This document shows positions 16,911-23,884 of a stretch of 39,753 bases of DNA, in pieces. Each line of letters starts with the position of its first letter. Position 1 is the first letter of the stretch. Origin of the DNA: Cryobacterium melibiosiphilum (GTDB lineage Bacteria; Actinomycetota; Actinomycetes; Actinomycetales; Microbacteriaceae); assembly GCF_003602235.1 (NCBI RefSeq), contig NZ_QZVS01000057.1, forward strand, positions 1 to 39,753. Direction: 5' to 3'. The translations under genes were made by a program, and so were the position numbers. The notes under the pieces are model-generated. The model was not told the origin of the DNA. It was given only the letters and a program-made list of their open reading frames with translations, and made no database searches.

Positions 16911-17918
16911 CTACAGATAGGTGGGGCGGATCACCCCAACCGGCAGCCCACCGCCGAGCACGGTGAGGCCGAGGTCGGGCGCGAGCGCGTCGACATCCGT
17001 CTGGGCGATAGCCCCGGCGTCGGCGAGCAGGTGCAGCGCGACGATCGTGGCGGCGCGCAGGTTGCCATCGAGCACCTTGAGGGCGACCGTGGTGCCGTTG
17101 TCGGCCGCGGCGACGACGATGCCCTCGGCGCCGCCCTTGATGAAGAGGCCGAGGCGGTCGATGACGGTGCTGTCGCTCAGGCCGGGACCGGCCACGACCC
17201 AGCCGTGCTCGCGCACCGCTTCGGCGAGGAAGCCAGCTTCGCGGTAGATCGCGAAGGGGGAGTTCGACTTCGACCCGGCGATGCGGGCGATGCCGCGCGC
17301 GAGGCCGGTGAGGGAGATCGCGTGAACCGGGGCGCCGCATCCGTCGACGCCGCTGGCCGCGGGGCGCTCGCCGGTGAAGCGTTCGAGCACGTCGAGCACG
17401 CGTTTCTGCAGCGGATGCCCCGGTTGCAGGTAGCCCGCGAGCGGCCAGCCGTTCTGGGCGCAGGCGAGCAGCATGGCCGCGTGCTTGCCGGAGCACTCCA
17501 TATAGATCGGGGCCTGGGCGAGGCCCTGGCGCACCATGGCGTCACGGGTGGAGCGGCCGATCGGCCAGGCCGGCGGGCAGCCGAGGGCCGACTCCGGAAT
17601 GCTGGCCCGGGCGAGCAGCCCGCGCACCAGCTCGACGTGTTTCGGGGTGCCGCTGTGGCTCGCGGTGGCGATCGCGGCGTCTTCCCCGCGCAGGGTGACC
17701 CCGCTCGCCATCGAGGCGATCGCCTGGAACGGCTTCATCGCCGAGCGCGGGTAGACCGGGGACGTAACGTCACCGAGGGTGCGCAGCACCTCTCCCGAGG
17801 TTCCGAGTACGATCGCGGATCCGGCGTGCCGGGACTCTACGAATCCGCTGCGTTCCACGACGGCGAGTTCGACCGCGTTCTCGATGGTGAAGGTTTCACC
17901 CATGCTGGTGCTGCTCAC
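16911..17918 (-). CDS. Asparaginase of the Rhizobium etli (Asparaginase_II) family
   Basis: 335 residues from GTG 17918, preceded by ACGGGGA; ATG 17903 is a possible later start. It hydrolyses L-asparagine to aspartate and ammonia. The family's Ser-x-x-Lys pair is visible at Ser59/Lys62 (PRSAMKP), with the ASHSGTPKH motif and the Cys/Lys zinc-site context MECSGKH. It starts 16 bp after the aminotransferase stop, suggesting an operon with gabT1 and perhaps ald, all concerned with amino-acid nitrogen. It is unrelated to E. coli-type asparaginases. Confidence 0.92.
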   Translation of the reverse strand: MSSTSMGETFTIENAVELAVVERSGFVESRHAGSAIVLGTSGEVLRTLGDVTSPVYPRSAMKPFQAIASMASGVTLRGEDAAIATASHSGTPKHVELVRGLLARASIPESALGCPPAWPIGRSTRDAMVRQGLAQAPIYMECSGKHAAMLLACAQNGWPLAGYLQPGHPLQKRVLDVLERFTGERPAASGVDGCGAPVHAISLTGLARGIARIAGSKSNSPFAIYREAGFLAEAVREHGWVVAGPGLSDSTVIDRLGLFIKGGAEGIVVAAADNGTTVALKVLDGNLRAATIVALHLLADAGAIAQTDVDALAPDLGLTVLGGGLPVGVIRPTYL

Positions 17919-17934
17919 TCCCCGTTCACCCGGC

Positions 17935-19329
17935 CTAGAGCGACGCGATGGCGTCGTCGATGACCGAGAGTGCGTCAGCGATGAGGGCGTCGGAGAGGGC
18001 GAGGCTGGGCAGGAAGCGCAGCACGCTGCCGTAGGTTCCCGCCGTCAGCAGCAGCACGCCGTGCTGGCTCGCGTAGGCGGAAATCGCGCTCACCGCGGCC
18101 GCGTTCGGCAGCTTGGTCGTGTCGCCGGTGCCGGGCTGCACGAGTTCGATCGCGATCATGGCACCACGGCCGCGGATCTCGCCGATGATGTCGTACTTGT
18201 CCTTGAGAACGGTGAGGCCGGCGGTCAGGCTCGCCTCGATGCGCTGGGCTTCGCCGAGCAGGTTGTTGTTCTCGATCGCGTCGAACACGGCGATCGCCGC
18301 GGCGCAGGAGACGGGGTTGCCGCCGAAGGTGCCGCCGAGGCCGCCGGGCTGGCTGGCGTCCATGATCTCGGCGCGGCCGGTGACACCAGCCAGCGGAAAG
18401 CCGCCGGCGATGCCCTTGGCGCTGAGCACCAGGTCGGGGACCCAGCCGAAGTGTTCGCTCGCGAAGTATTTTCCGGTGCGGGCCATGCCGCTCTGGATCT
18501 CGTCGGCGATCATGACGACGCCGTTGGCGGTGCACCACTGCTGCAGGGCGGGCAGGTAGCCCTCGGCGGGAACCATGAAGCCGCCCTCGCCCTGGATCGG
18601 CTCGACCACGAGGCAGGCGAGGTCGGCCGCGCCGATGACCTTCTCGAGGTAGCCGATGGTGCGGGCGGCGGCATCCGTGCCGCTGAGACCGTCGTGATAC
18701 GGGTAGGAGCTCGGTGCGTGGTAGACGTCGCTCGCGAGCGGGCCGTAGCCGGTCGCGTAGGGCGCGGCCTTGTAGTTCATGGCCATCGTGAGCACGGTGC
18801 GGCCGTGGTAGGCGTGGTCGAGCACGGCGACGGCGCGGCGCCCGGTGTACTTGCGAGCGATCTTCACGCCGTTCTCCACGCCCTCGGCGCCGGAGTTGAC
18901 GAGCACGCTCTTCTTCGCGAAGTCGCCGGGGGTGTGCTCGGCGAGCAGCTCACAGACCCGCACATATTCTTCGTAGGGCGTGACGGTGAAGAGGGTGTGC
19001 ACGAAATCTTCGGCCTGCTCCACGGCGGCCGCGACGACACTGGTCTCGGTGTGGCCGACCGTGGTCACGCCGATGCCGGCTCCGAGGTCGATGAACTGAT
19101 TGCCGTCGACGTCGACGATGATCGCCCCGTTGGCCTTCGTGATGTAGACCGGCAGCATCGAAGCGACACCGCCGGAGACGACCGCGAGCCGTCGGCGGTG
19201 CAGCTCGGCCGAGATCGGACCGGGTATCGCGGTCACGATCTTGCGTTCCTGGGGGACCGTATATACGGGGGCAGAAGATGCGGGGGCAGAAGAAGCGGGC
19301 ACGGCGGCAGAAGCAAGGGTGTCAGTCAT
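17935..19329 (-). CDS. gabT: 4-aminobutyrate aminotransferase family protein (copy 1)
   Basis: 464 residues. It is a class III PLP aminotransferase that transfers the amino group of GABA, or a related omega-amino acid, to 2-oxoglutarate to give succinic semialdehyde and glutamate. The PLP lysine is Lys305 (LSAKGIAGGFPLAG). GAEGVENGVKIARKYTGR, the HAYHGRT motif and ADEIQSGMARTGK are all present. The N-terminus carries an Ala/Ser/Pro tract with a duplicated ASSAP. The first gene of a probable gabT-asparaginase(-ald) operon. A close paralogue is encoded at 23885-25222. Confidence 0.94.
   Translation of the reverse strand: MTDTLASAAVPASSAPASSAPVYTVPQERKIVTAIPGPISAELHRRRLAVVSGGVASMLPVYITKANGAIIVDVDGNQFIDLGAGIGVTTVGHTETSVVAAAVEQAEDFVHTLFTVTPYEEYVRVCELLAEHTPGDFAKKSVLVNSGAEGVENGVKIARKYTGRRAVAVLDHAYHGRTVLTMAMNYKAAPYATGYGPLASDVYHAPSSYPYHDGLSGTDAAARTIGYLEKVIGAADLACLVVEPIQGEGGFMVPAEGYLPALQQWCTANGVVMIADEIQSGMARTGKYFASEHFGWVPDLVLSAKGIAGGFPLAGVTGRAEIMDASQPGGLGGTFGGNPVSCAAAIAVFDAIENNNLLGEAQRIEASLTAGLTVLKDKYDIIGEIRGRGAMIAIELVQPGTGDTTKLPNAAAVSAISAYASQHGVLLLTAGTYGSVLRFLPSLALSDALIADALSVIDDAIASL
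19267..19296 (-). repeat. Two 15-bp units in the gabT1 N-terminus
   Basis: The codons for residues 12-21 form two copies of a 15-bp unit encoding ASSAP, with a degenerate third copy upstream. Confidence 0.75.
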
Positions 19330-19338
19330 GATTGCCCT

Positions 19339-19344
19339 AGTTTA
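19339..19344 (-). promoter_or_regulatory. -10 box for gabT1, near-leaderless
   Basis: On the minus strand TAAACT lies nine bases before the ATG. Transcription starting six to seven bases after it would leave a leader of only about three bases. AGGG follows the box but is too close to act as a normal ribosome-binding site if that start is used. Confidence 0.55.
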
Positions 19345-19432
19345 CGGCCCGACACCGCCTGCGCCTGTAGGGACTGGGAGAATCGTGTGCAGGCGGGGAT
19401 TCCCCGGTAGCGCTCGAAGGTAGGGGAGACGT

Positions 19433-19939
19433 ATGAACGGGGTTCACGAGTACGCGGTCACGGTCGACTGGACCGGCAACCGCGGCACCGGCACGAGCCA
19501 CTACAAGGCTTACGGGCGCGAGCACACCATCACCGCGGGCGGGCGGGCATCCGCTGCCCAGAGCCCAATCCTGGGGTCGAGTGACCAGACTTTCCACGGC
19601 AATGCCGATCGGTGGAACCCCGAAGAGCTGCTGCTGGCGGCGCTCAGCCAGTGCCACCTGCTGTCGTACCTGCACGTCGCCGTGCGCAACGGGGTCACCG
19701 TCACGGGCTATACGGATGCCGCGATCGGCACCATGGAACAGTTGCCGGGCGGCGGCGGTCACTTCACGAGCGTGACCCTGCGTCCCCGGGTCACGATCAG
19801 CGACCCGGAGCAGGTCGCCTTCGCGCAGACCCTGCACGCCGAGGCCGCCCGCGAGTGTTTCATCGCGGCATCCGTCAACTTCCCGGTGCTGCACGAGCCC
19901 GAAACCGTCGCGGGCCCGCCACCGGCTCTGGCAGGCTAG
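19433..19939 (+). CDS. OsmC-family protein
   Basis: 168 residues from ATG 19433, preceded by AGGGGAGACGT. OsmC/Ohr proteins reduce organic hydroperoxides with two cysteines. Both are visible here: one in the central helix (LSQCHLLSY) and one later (ARECFIAAS), together with the EELLLAAL helix start and the closing VNFPVLHEPE. The sequence is of the OsmC rather than the strict Ohr type, so the substrate is uncertain. Its stop codon overlaps, on the other strand, that of the SDR gene within a shared CTAG. Confidence 0.9.
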   Translation: MNGVHEYAVTVDWTGNRGTGTSHYKAYGREHTITAGGRASAAQSPILGSSDQTFHGNADRWNPEELLLAALSQCHLLSYLHVAVRNGVTVTGYTDAAIGTMEQLPGGGGHFTSVTLRPRVTISDPEQVAFAQTLHAEAARECFIAASVNFPVLHEPETVAGPPPALAG

Positions 19940-20757
19940 TTGTAGAGCATGCCGCCGTCGACCAGCAAGACCTGGCCGGTCACATAATCGGAGTCGGGCC
20001 CGGCGAAGAATGACACGACCTTGGCGACATCGTCGGGGGTCTCGATGCGGCCGAGGGCGATGCCGTCGACGTTCTCCTTGAGGTTCTGGCCGAGCGGCTT
20101 GCCGTTGATCTCGCTGAGCTTCTCGTCGATGAGCTCCCACATTCCGGTGCCGACGATGCCGGGCGCGTAGGCATTGACGGTGATTCCCTTCGGAGCGAGC
20201 TCCTGGGCCGCCGCCTGGGTGATGCCGCGCACCGCGAACTTCGAGGCCGAATAGGCGCCGAGAATCGGGAAGCCCTGGATGGCGGCGATCGACGCGGCCG
20301 AGACGATCTTTCCCTTGTGGCCCAACTCGTCGAACTTCGCGGCTGCGGCCTGGATTCCCCAGACGACGCTGTTGACGTTGATGCGGAAGATCTTGTCGAG
20401 GTCGTCGGCGGTGATATCGACGATGGGCTTCACCTGGGCGATGCCCGCGTTGTTGACGATGACGTCGAAGCCGCCGAGAACATCGGTGGCCGTCTGCACG
20501 GCGGCGAAGACCTGATCGCGCTCGGAGACGTCGGCGGAGACGAATACGGCCTTGCGACCCAGCGCCTGAATCTCCTTGACCACTCCGGCACCCTTCTCGG
20601 CCTGAAAGTCGAGATCGGCGACGGCGATGTCGAAACCGTCCTGGGCCAGGCGAAGGGCGATGCCGCGGCCGATGCCCTGGCCGGCTCCGGTGACGAGGGC
20701 GACCTTGGTCGTGGAGGCGTTCTGTTGTGCTGCGTTCTGCTCTGCTGTGTTCTGCAT
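19936..20757 (-). CDS. budC: Acetoin (diacetyl) reductase, SDR family
   Basis: 273 residues from ATG 20757, with AGGAAAG about twelve bases upstream. It is a classical short-chain dehydrogenase with the NAD motif TGAGQGIG, NNAG, catalytic Ser (SAASIAA) and YSASK. The details INVNSVVWGIQAA, SKFAVRG, PGIVGTGMW and the C-terminal LLVDGGMLYN are those of (S)-acetoin-forming diacetyl reductase/butanediol dehydrogenase, which interconverts diacetyl, acetoin and 2,3-butanediol with NADH. The first 16 residues are a Gln/Asn/Ala tract made of three 15-bp repeats, not part of the fold. The next gene upstream is an alcohol dehydrogenase. Confidence 0.88.
   Translation of the reverse strand: MQNTAEQNAAQQNASTTKVALVTGAGQGIGRGIALRLAQDGFDIAVADLDFQAEKGAGVVKEIQALGRKAVFVSADVSERDQVFAAVQTATDVLGGFDVIVNNAGIAQVKPIVDITADDLDKIFRINVNSVVWGIQAAAAKFDELGHKGKIVSAASIAAIQGFPILGAYSASKFAVRGITQAAAQELAPKGITVNAYAPGIVGTGMWELIDEKLSEINGKPLGQNLKENVDGIALGRIETPDDVAKVVSFFAGPDSDYVTGQVLLVDGGMLYN
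20710..20754 (-). repeat. Three 15-bp units encoding the SDR N-terminal tail
   Basis: Codons 2-16 encode QNTAE, QNAAQ and QNAST as three successive 15-bp units directly after the start codon. Confidence 0.85.
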
Positions 20758-20884
20758 GGGTGGCTTCTTTCCTGACGATTCGTCGCTCGGGCTGTGCCGG
20801 GCGGCATCCGTCGTTGTAACTGTGGCCTGGCGCTCCACGCCAGCGGAGGGGCGCCGCGCGTGTCACCGTGTGGCTTGCCCTTGG

Positions 20885-20890
20885 ATAGTA
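20885..20890 (-). promoter_or_regulatory. Possible -10 box for the acetoin reductase gene
   Basis: On the minus strand TACTAT is a good -10 match, about 130 bases before the ATG, and would give a leader of roughly 120 bases. No clear -35 box is seen. Confidence 0.35.
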
Positions 20891-20955
20891 GAACCAGCCC
20901 GCCATCGGGGAAATTCCATCCCTCTCAGCAAACGATCAGCTTCAGCCCCGCGCCC

Positions 20956-21008
20956 AACCGTGAGTTGAGCATCGTTTCTCGCCCGGAACGGATGCTCAAC
21001 TCACGGTT
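20956..21008. repeat. 18-bp perfect inverted repeat (hairpin H1) downstream of the alcohol dehydrogenase gene
   Basis: Arms at 20956-20973 (AACCGTGAGTTGAGCATC) and 20991-21008 are exact reverse complements around a 17-base loop. It follows the ADH stop and could terminate that transcript, but it is closely related in sequence to H2 (22138-22185), which lies in a promoter region. It is therefore better seen as a dispersed palindromic element. Confidence 0.9.
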
Positions 21009-21028
21009 CGACGTCAGGGTCGACCCGG

Positions 21029-22066
21029 CTAGTCGGGAACGACGACCGCGCGGCCGCGGATCTTGCCCTGGTGCAGCAGCTCGTAGGCGCGCGGAGCTTC
21101 GTCGAGGCTGAACGTCTCGATTTCCACGCCGATCGACCCGGCGCGGGCGAGGTCGAGAACCTCGATCAGTTCGGAGCGAGACCCCCAGTACGGCGCGCGC
21201 ACGGCGACGTCCCACGCGGTGGTCTGGATGCCGACCCCGAGTGCGCCGCCGGCGATACCGACGATGCTGATCTCGGCCTCCACCGCGGCGATCACTCCGG
21301 CCAGGTCGACCGTCGCCTGGGCGCCGACGAAGTCGAAGATCGCGTCGGCGCCGAGGCCGTGGGTGAGGTCGCGAATGGTGCCCGCGGCAGCCGCGTTCGA
21401 GAGGATGGCGTGGTGTGCCCCGACCTCGCGGGCGAGGGCGAGCTTCTCCTCCGACACATCGAGGGCGATGATGTTCGCGCCCGTCATCGCCCGGATGATC
21501 TGGATGCCGACGTGACCGAGGCCACCGGCACCGATCACGACGGCCGTGCTGCCGGCGCCGAGCTTTGGGAGGGACCTCTTGATGGCGTGGTAGGGGGTGA
21601 GGCCGGCGTCCGTCAGCGACACGCTCTTGACCGGGTCGAGGTCTCCGAGCGGCACGAGGTGGCGCGGCGAATCGATGAGCATGTATTCGGCCATCGCGCC
21701 GGGGGAGCCGAGGCCGGGGGGAGCGATGCCGAGGGCGGCGGCGTTGGTGCAGTAGTTCTCCTTGCCCTCGGTGCAGTTGTGGCAGTGACCGCAGCCCCAG
21801 GGGCCGTAGACGGCGACGGATTCGCCGATGCGGAGGTGTTCCACGCCCTCACCGAGGGCCGCGACGGTGCCGGCGCCCTCGTGGCCGAGTGTCAGCGGCA
21901 GGCCGTAGATGTACTGTTCGGCGGACAGGCTCATGATGAATTCGTCCGAGTGGCAGGCGCCGGCGGCGGTCACTTTGATGACGACCTGGCCGGGGCCGGG
22001 TTCGGGGTCTGGCACGGTGACGACGCGGGGCGGGGCACCGATTTCGAGGTACTGAAGCGCTTTCAT
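21029..22066 (-). CDS. Zinc-dependent secondary alcohol dehydrogenase, Rhodococcus ADH-A type
   Basis: 345 residues from ATG 22066, preceded by CAGGAGATAAC; an upstream in-frame ATG at 22090 lacks such a site. It is a medium-chain NAD-dependent dehydrogenase. Catalytic zinc ligands are C38, H62 and D153; structural zinc ligands are C92, C95, C98 and C106 (CGHCHNCTEGKENYC). The cofactor motif is GAGGLGHVG at 179-187, and the acidic residue at 203 favours NAD. The long matches YGLPLTLGHEG, AVYGPWGCG and LTDAGLTPYHAI are as I recall them for the solvent-tolerant ADH-A of Rhodococcus ruber, which oxidises secondary alcohols. The gene is bracketed by two related hairpins. Confidence 0.93.
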   Translation of the reverse strand: MKALQYLEIGAPPRVVTVPDPEPGPGQVVIKVTAAGACHSDEFIMSLSAEQYIYGLPLTLGHEGAGTVAALGEGVEHLRIGESVAVYGPWGCGHCHNCTEGKENYCTNAAALGIAPPGLGSPGAMAEYMLIDSPRHLVPLGDLDPVKSVSLTDAGLTPYHAIKRSLPKLGAGSTAVVIGAGGLGHVGIQIIRAMTGANIIALDVSEEKLALAREVGAHHAILSNAAAAGTIRDLTHGLGADAIFDFVGAQATVDLAGVIAAVEAEISIVGIAGGALGVGIQTTAWDVAVRAPYWGSRSELIEVLDLARAGSIGVEIETFSLDEAPRAYELLHQGKIRGRAVVVPD

Positions 22067-22137
22067 GTTATCTCCTGGCTGGAAGTGCACGAGCGAACTG
22101 TGTTGACACGATCAGCCTAGGCGCGCGGCCCTGACCC

Positions 22138-22185
22138 GTGAGTCAAGCATCCGTTTCCGCCGGCCCGAACGGATGCCTGACTCAC
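22138..22185. repeat. 18-bp inverted repeat with one mismatch (hairpin H2) in a divergent promoter region
   Basis: Arms at 22138-22155 (GTGAGTCAAGCATCCGTT) and 22168-22185 pair except at one position, around a 12-base loop. It sits between the start of the ADH gene and the PadR promoter, so it cannot be a simple terminator of either gene. Compared with H1, two base pairs differ in both arms at once (TTG/CAA against TCA/TGA), preserving the stem. Confidence 0.88.
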
Positions 22186-22222
22186 AGTTCGGCGAGGTGG
22201 CACGGCGGTGGACTAGCGCGGT

Positions 22223-22250
22223 TTGCGTAGTACTGCTGAGAATGTAGTAC
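22223..22250 (+). promoter_or_regulatory. Promoter and candidate PadR operator
   Basis: TTGCGT (22223-22228) and TAGTAC (22245-22250) are spaced by 16 bases and fit a -35/-10 pair. GTAGTAC occurs twice (22227-22233 and 22244-22250), and GTACT/AGTAC (22230-22234 and 22246-22250) form an inverted pair overlapping the -10. This is a plausible autoregulatory site for the PadR protein encoded 50 bases downstream. Confidence 0.55.
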
Positions 22251-22302
22251 CGTGGGGTGCGTTGCAGGGGTTGGCCCCGACACCGACGAACGAAGGAGAC
22301 GC

Positions 22303-22665
22303 ATGGATACCACCCAACTGCTCAAGGGGGTGCTCGATGTGGCCGTGCTGGCCGTGATCGCGAAGGATGACGGGTACGGCTACGACGTGGTGCGCCGCCT
22401 GCGCGCGGCCGGCCTCGACGCGGTGGGGGACGCATCCGTCTACGGCACGTTGCGCCGGCTCTACACGGCCGGGGCACTCTCGACCTACGTGGTGCCGAGC
22501 GACGGCGGCCCGAACCGCAAGTATTACGCGATGAACGCTGAGGGCCGGGCCATGCTCGCCGAGCAGCGCACCAATTGGACCCGGTTCGCGAGCACCCTGA
22601 CGCTGCTGCTCGACGAGCCCGCCCAGACCACCCACCTTTCCAGCACGAACGGGGACCAGTCATGA
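22303..22665 (+). CDS. PadR-family transcriptional regulator
   Basis: 120 residues from ATG 22303, preceded by AAGGAGACGC. The winged-helix pattern is typical: LLKGVLDVAVLAVI, then GYGYDVVRRL, the recognition region DASVYGTLRRLYTAGAL and the wing GGPNRKYYAMNAEGRAML. The C-terminal part is short, as in the small PadR-s2 group. The gene ends in an ATGA overlap with a HAAS-type membrane protein. That pairing is common, and the membrane protein is the probable regulated partner or sensor. Confidence 0.93.
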   Translation: MDTTQLLKGVLDVAVLAVIAKDDGYGYDVVRRLRAAGLDAVGDASVYGTLRRLYTAGALSTYVVPSDGGPNRKYYAMNAEGRAMLAEQRTNWTRFASTLTLLLDEPAQTTHLSSTNGDQS

Positions 22666-23786
22666 CCGACGCCACCGCACCCACCCAGTCCGACACATCG
22701 GCTATCCGCGACTTCGCTGCGGCCGTGCGCGGCCAGCTCAACGACCTGCCCGCCGACGACGTCGACGACTTGACCGACGGGCTCGAGGCCGACCTGACCG
22801 AGCAGGCCGCCGATGCCGCTGACTCCTCACCCGAGTTGGGAGACCCGGTCGCCTACGCCGCCGAGCTGCGCGCCGCAGCCGACCTGCCGCCCCGCGCCGA
22901 ACCGGGTGCAGGTGTGAAGCGGGAGTCGCTGGTACGACGCGTGGGCACCCGGGCCCGCAGCTCTAGAGCGGATGCCGCGCGCAGCATCCGCCAGAGCCCG
23001 GCGGGCGCGCAGCTGCTCGACTTTCTGCTCGTGCTGCGTCCGCTCTGGTGGGTGCTGCGCGGCTGGGCCGTGTACGTCGTCGCGAATATCTTCTTCGGGG
23101 GGTCCTTCGAGGTTCTTCCGGCCGATCCCATCCGGGGCATCGCCCTGCTGGCCTTCGTGACGCTCAGCGTGCAATGGGGCCGGGGACGCTGGCTGCCCTG
23201 GCACTGGCTGCTCGGCTTTCGCACCCTCGTGAGCGTGTGCGCGGTCCTCGCCCTTCCGTGGCTGCTGTTCATCGCGGCGCACGAGATCACCGCGCAGAAC
23301 AACGTCAACGCCTCCTACGACTCATATGTCACGCCCGGGCTGGTTCAGAACGGCGAGCAGGTCACCAACATCTTCGCCTACGACGCCGAGGGCCAGCCCC
23401 TGCCCGACGTGCAGCTCTTCGACCAGGACGGTCAGCCGCTCGGTGTCGTCGAGGACCCGGCGAACACGCCCTACCTGTCGCAGTACGACTCGGCAGGCAC
23501 CGAACACATTCTGGTGCCGAGCCTGCTGGTTCCGGGCGGCAGCGGCTGGAATGTCTATCCCCTGGGTCAGGTGGCCTCGCAAGACGTCTACCCGTTCGAC
23601 GCGCTCGCGCCGCTGGGGGAGGGTGAGGCGACGCCGTTCCCGTTCGCCCAGGTACAGCCGCTCGTGGCGGCGCCCGAGGCGGGGGAGGCGACCCCGTCGC
23701 CGACCCCGACGGCCGAGCCCACGGCATCCGCTACGAAGGTGCCCGCGCCGACCCCGGCGTCGACCGACGCGGATGCCCAGCAATGA
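22662..23786 (+). CDS. HAAS-type membrane protein coupled to PadR
   Basis: 374 residues from ATG 22662 (ATGA overlap). The N-terminal ~70 residues (VRGQLNDLPADDVDDLTDGLEADL) resemble the HAAS alpha-helical domain found with PadR regulators. About three membrane helices follow between 127 and 220. The remaining extracytoplasmic part has two short beta-rich segments (NIFAYDAEGQPLPDVQLFDQDG) and a Pro/Thr/Ala-rich tail. It probably senses an envelope or membrane state and is controlled together with its regulator. The exact function is unknown. Confidence 0.82.
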   Translation: MTDATAPTQSDTSAIRDFAAAVRGQLNDLPADDVDDLTDGLEADLTEQAADAADSSPELGDPVAYAAELRAAADLPPRAEPGAGVKRESLVRRVGTRARSSRADAARSIRQSPAGAQLLDFLLVLRPLWWVLRGWAVYVVANIFFGGSFEVLPADPIRGIALLAFVTLSVQWGRGRWLPWHWLLGFRTLVSVCAVLALPWLLFIAAHEITAQNNVNASYDSYVTPGLVQNGEQVTNIFAYDAEGQPLPDVQLFDQDGQPLGVVEDPANTPYLSQYDSAGTEHILVPSLLVPGGSGWNVYPLGQVASQDVYPFDALAPLGEGEATPFPFAQVQPLVAAPEAGEATPSPTPTAEPTASATKVPAPTPASTDADAQQ

Positions 23787-23824
23787 GGGAATTCGGCGCG
23801 GACATCTCGCCCGCAGACGTAGAA

Positions 23825-23870
23825 CTGCCCGCGACCCATTCCGTGGACATCACGGAATGGGTGCGGGCAG
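23825..23870. terminator. Long hairpin between convergent genes
   Basis: CTGCCCGC plus ACCCATTCCGTG pairs with its complement over 20 bp with one bulged G and a five-base loop. It lies between the ends of the HAAS-type gene and gabT2, so it fits a bidirectional terminator. There is no T-tract on either side, as is usual in high-GC actinobacteria. Confidence 0.8.
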
Positions 23871-23884
23871 GCCGGGACTGAACT

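Noticed and set aside
15727..17496. Longer alanine dehydrogenase with a 217-residue N-terminal extension
   Set aside because: The extension is an Arg-rich shadow of the overlapping asparaginase gene, and ATG 16842 has a good ribosome-binding site and gives the family length.
22103..22108. TTGACA on the plus strand as a -35 box
   Set aside because: No -10 box lies at 16-19 bases downstream, and the next gene's better promoter is at 22223-22250.
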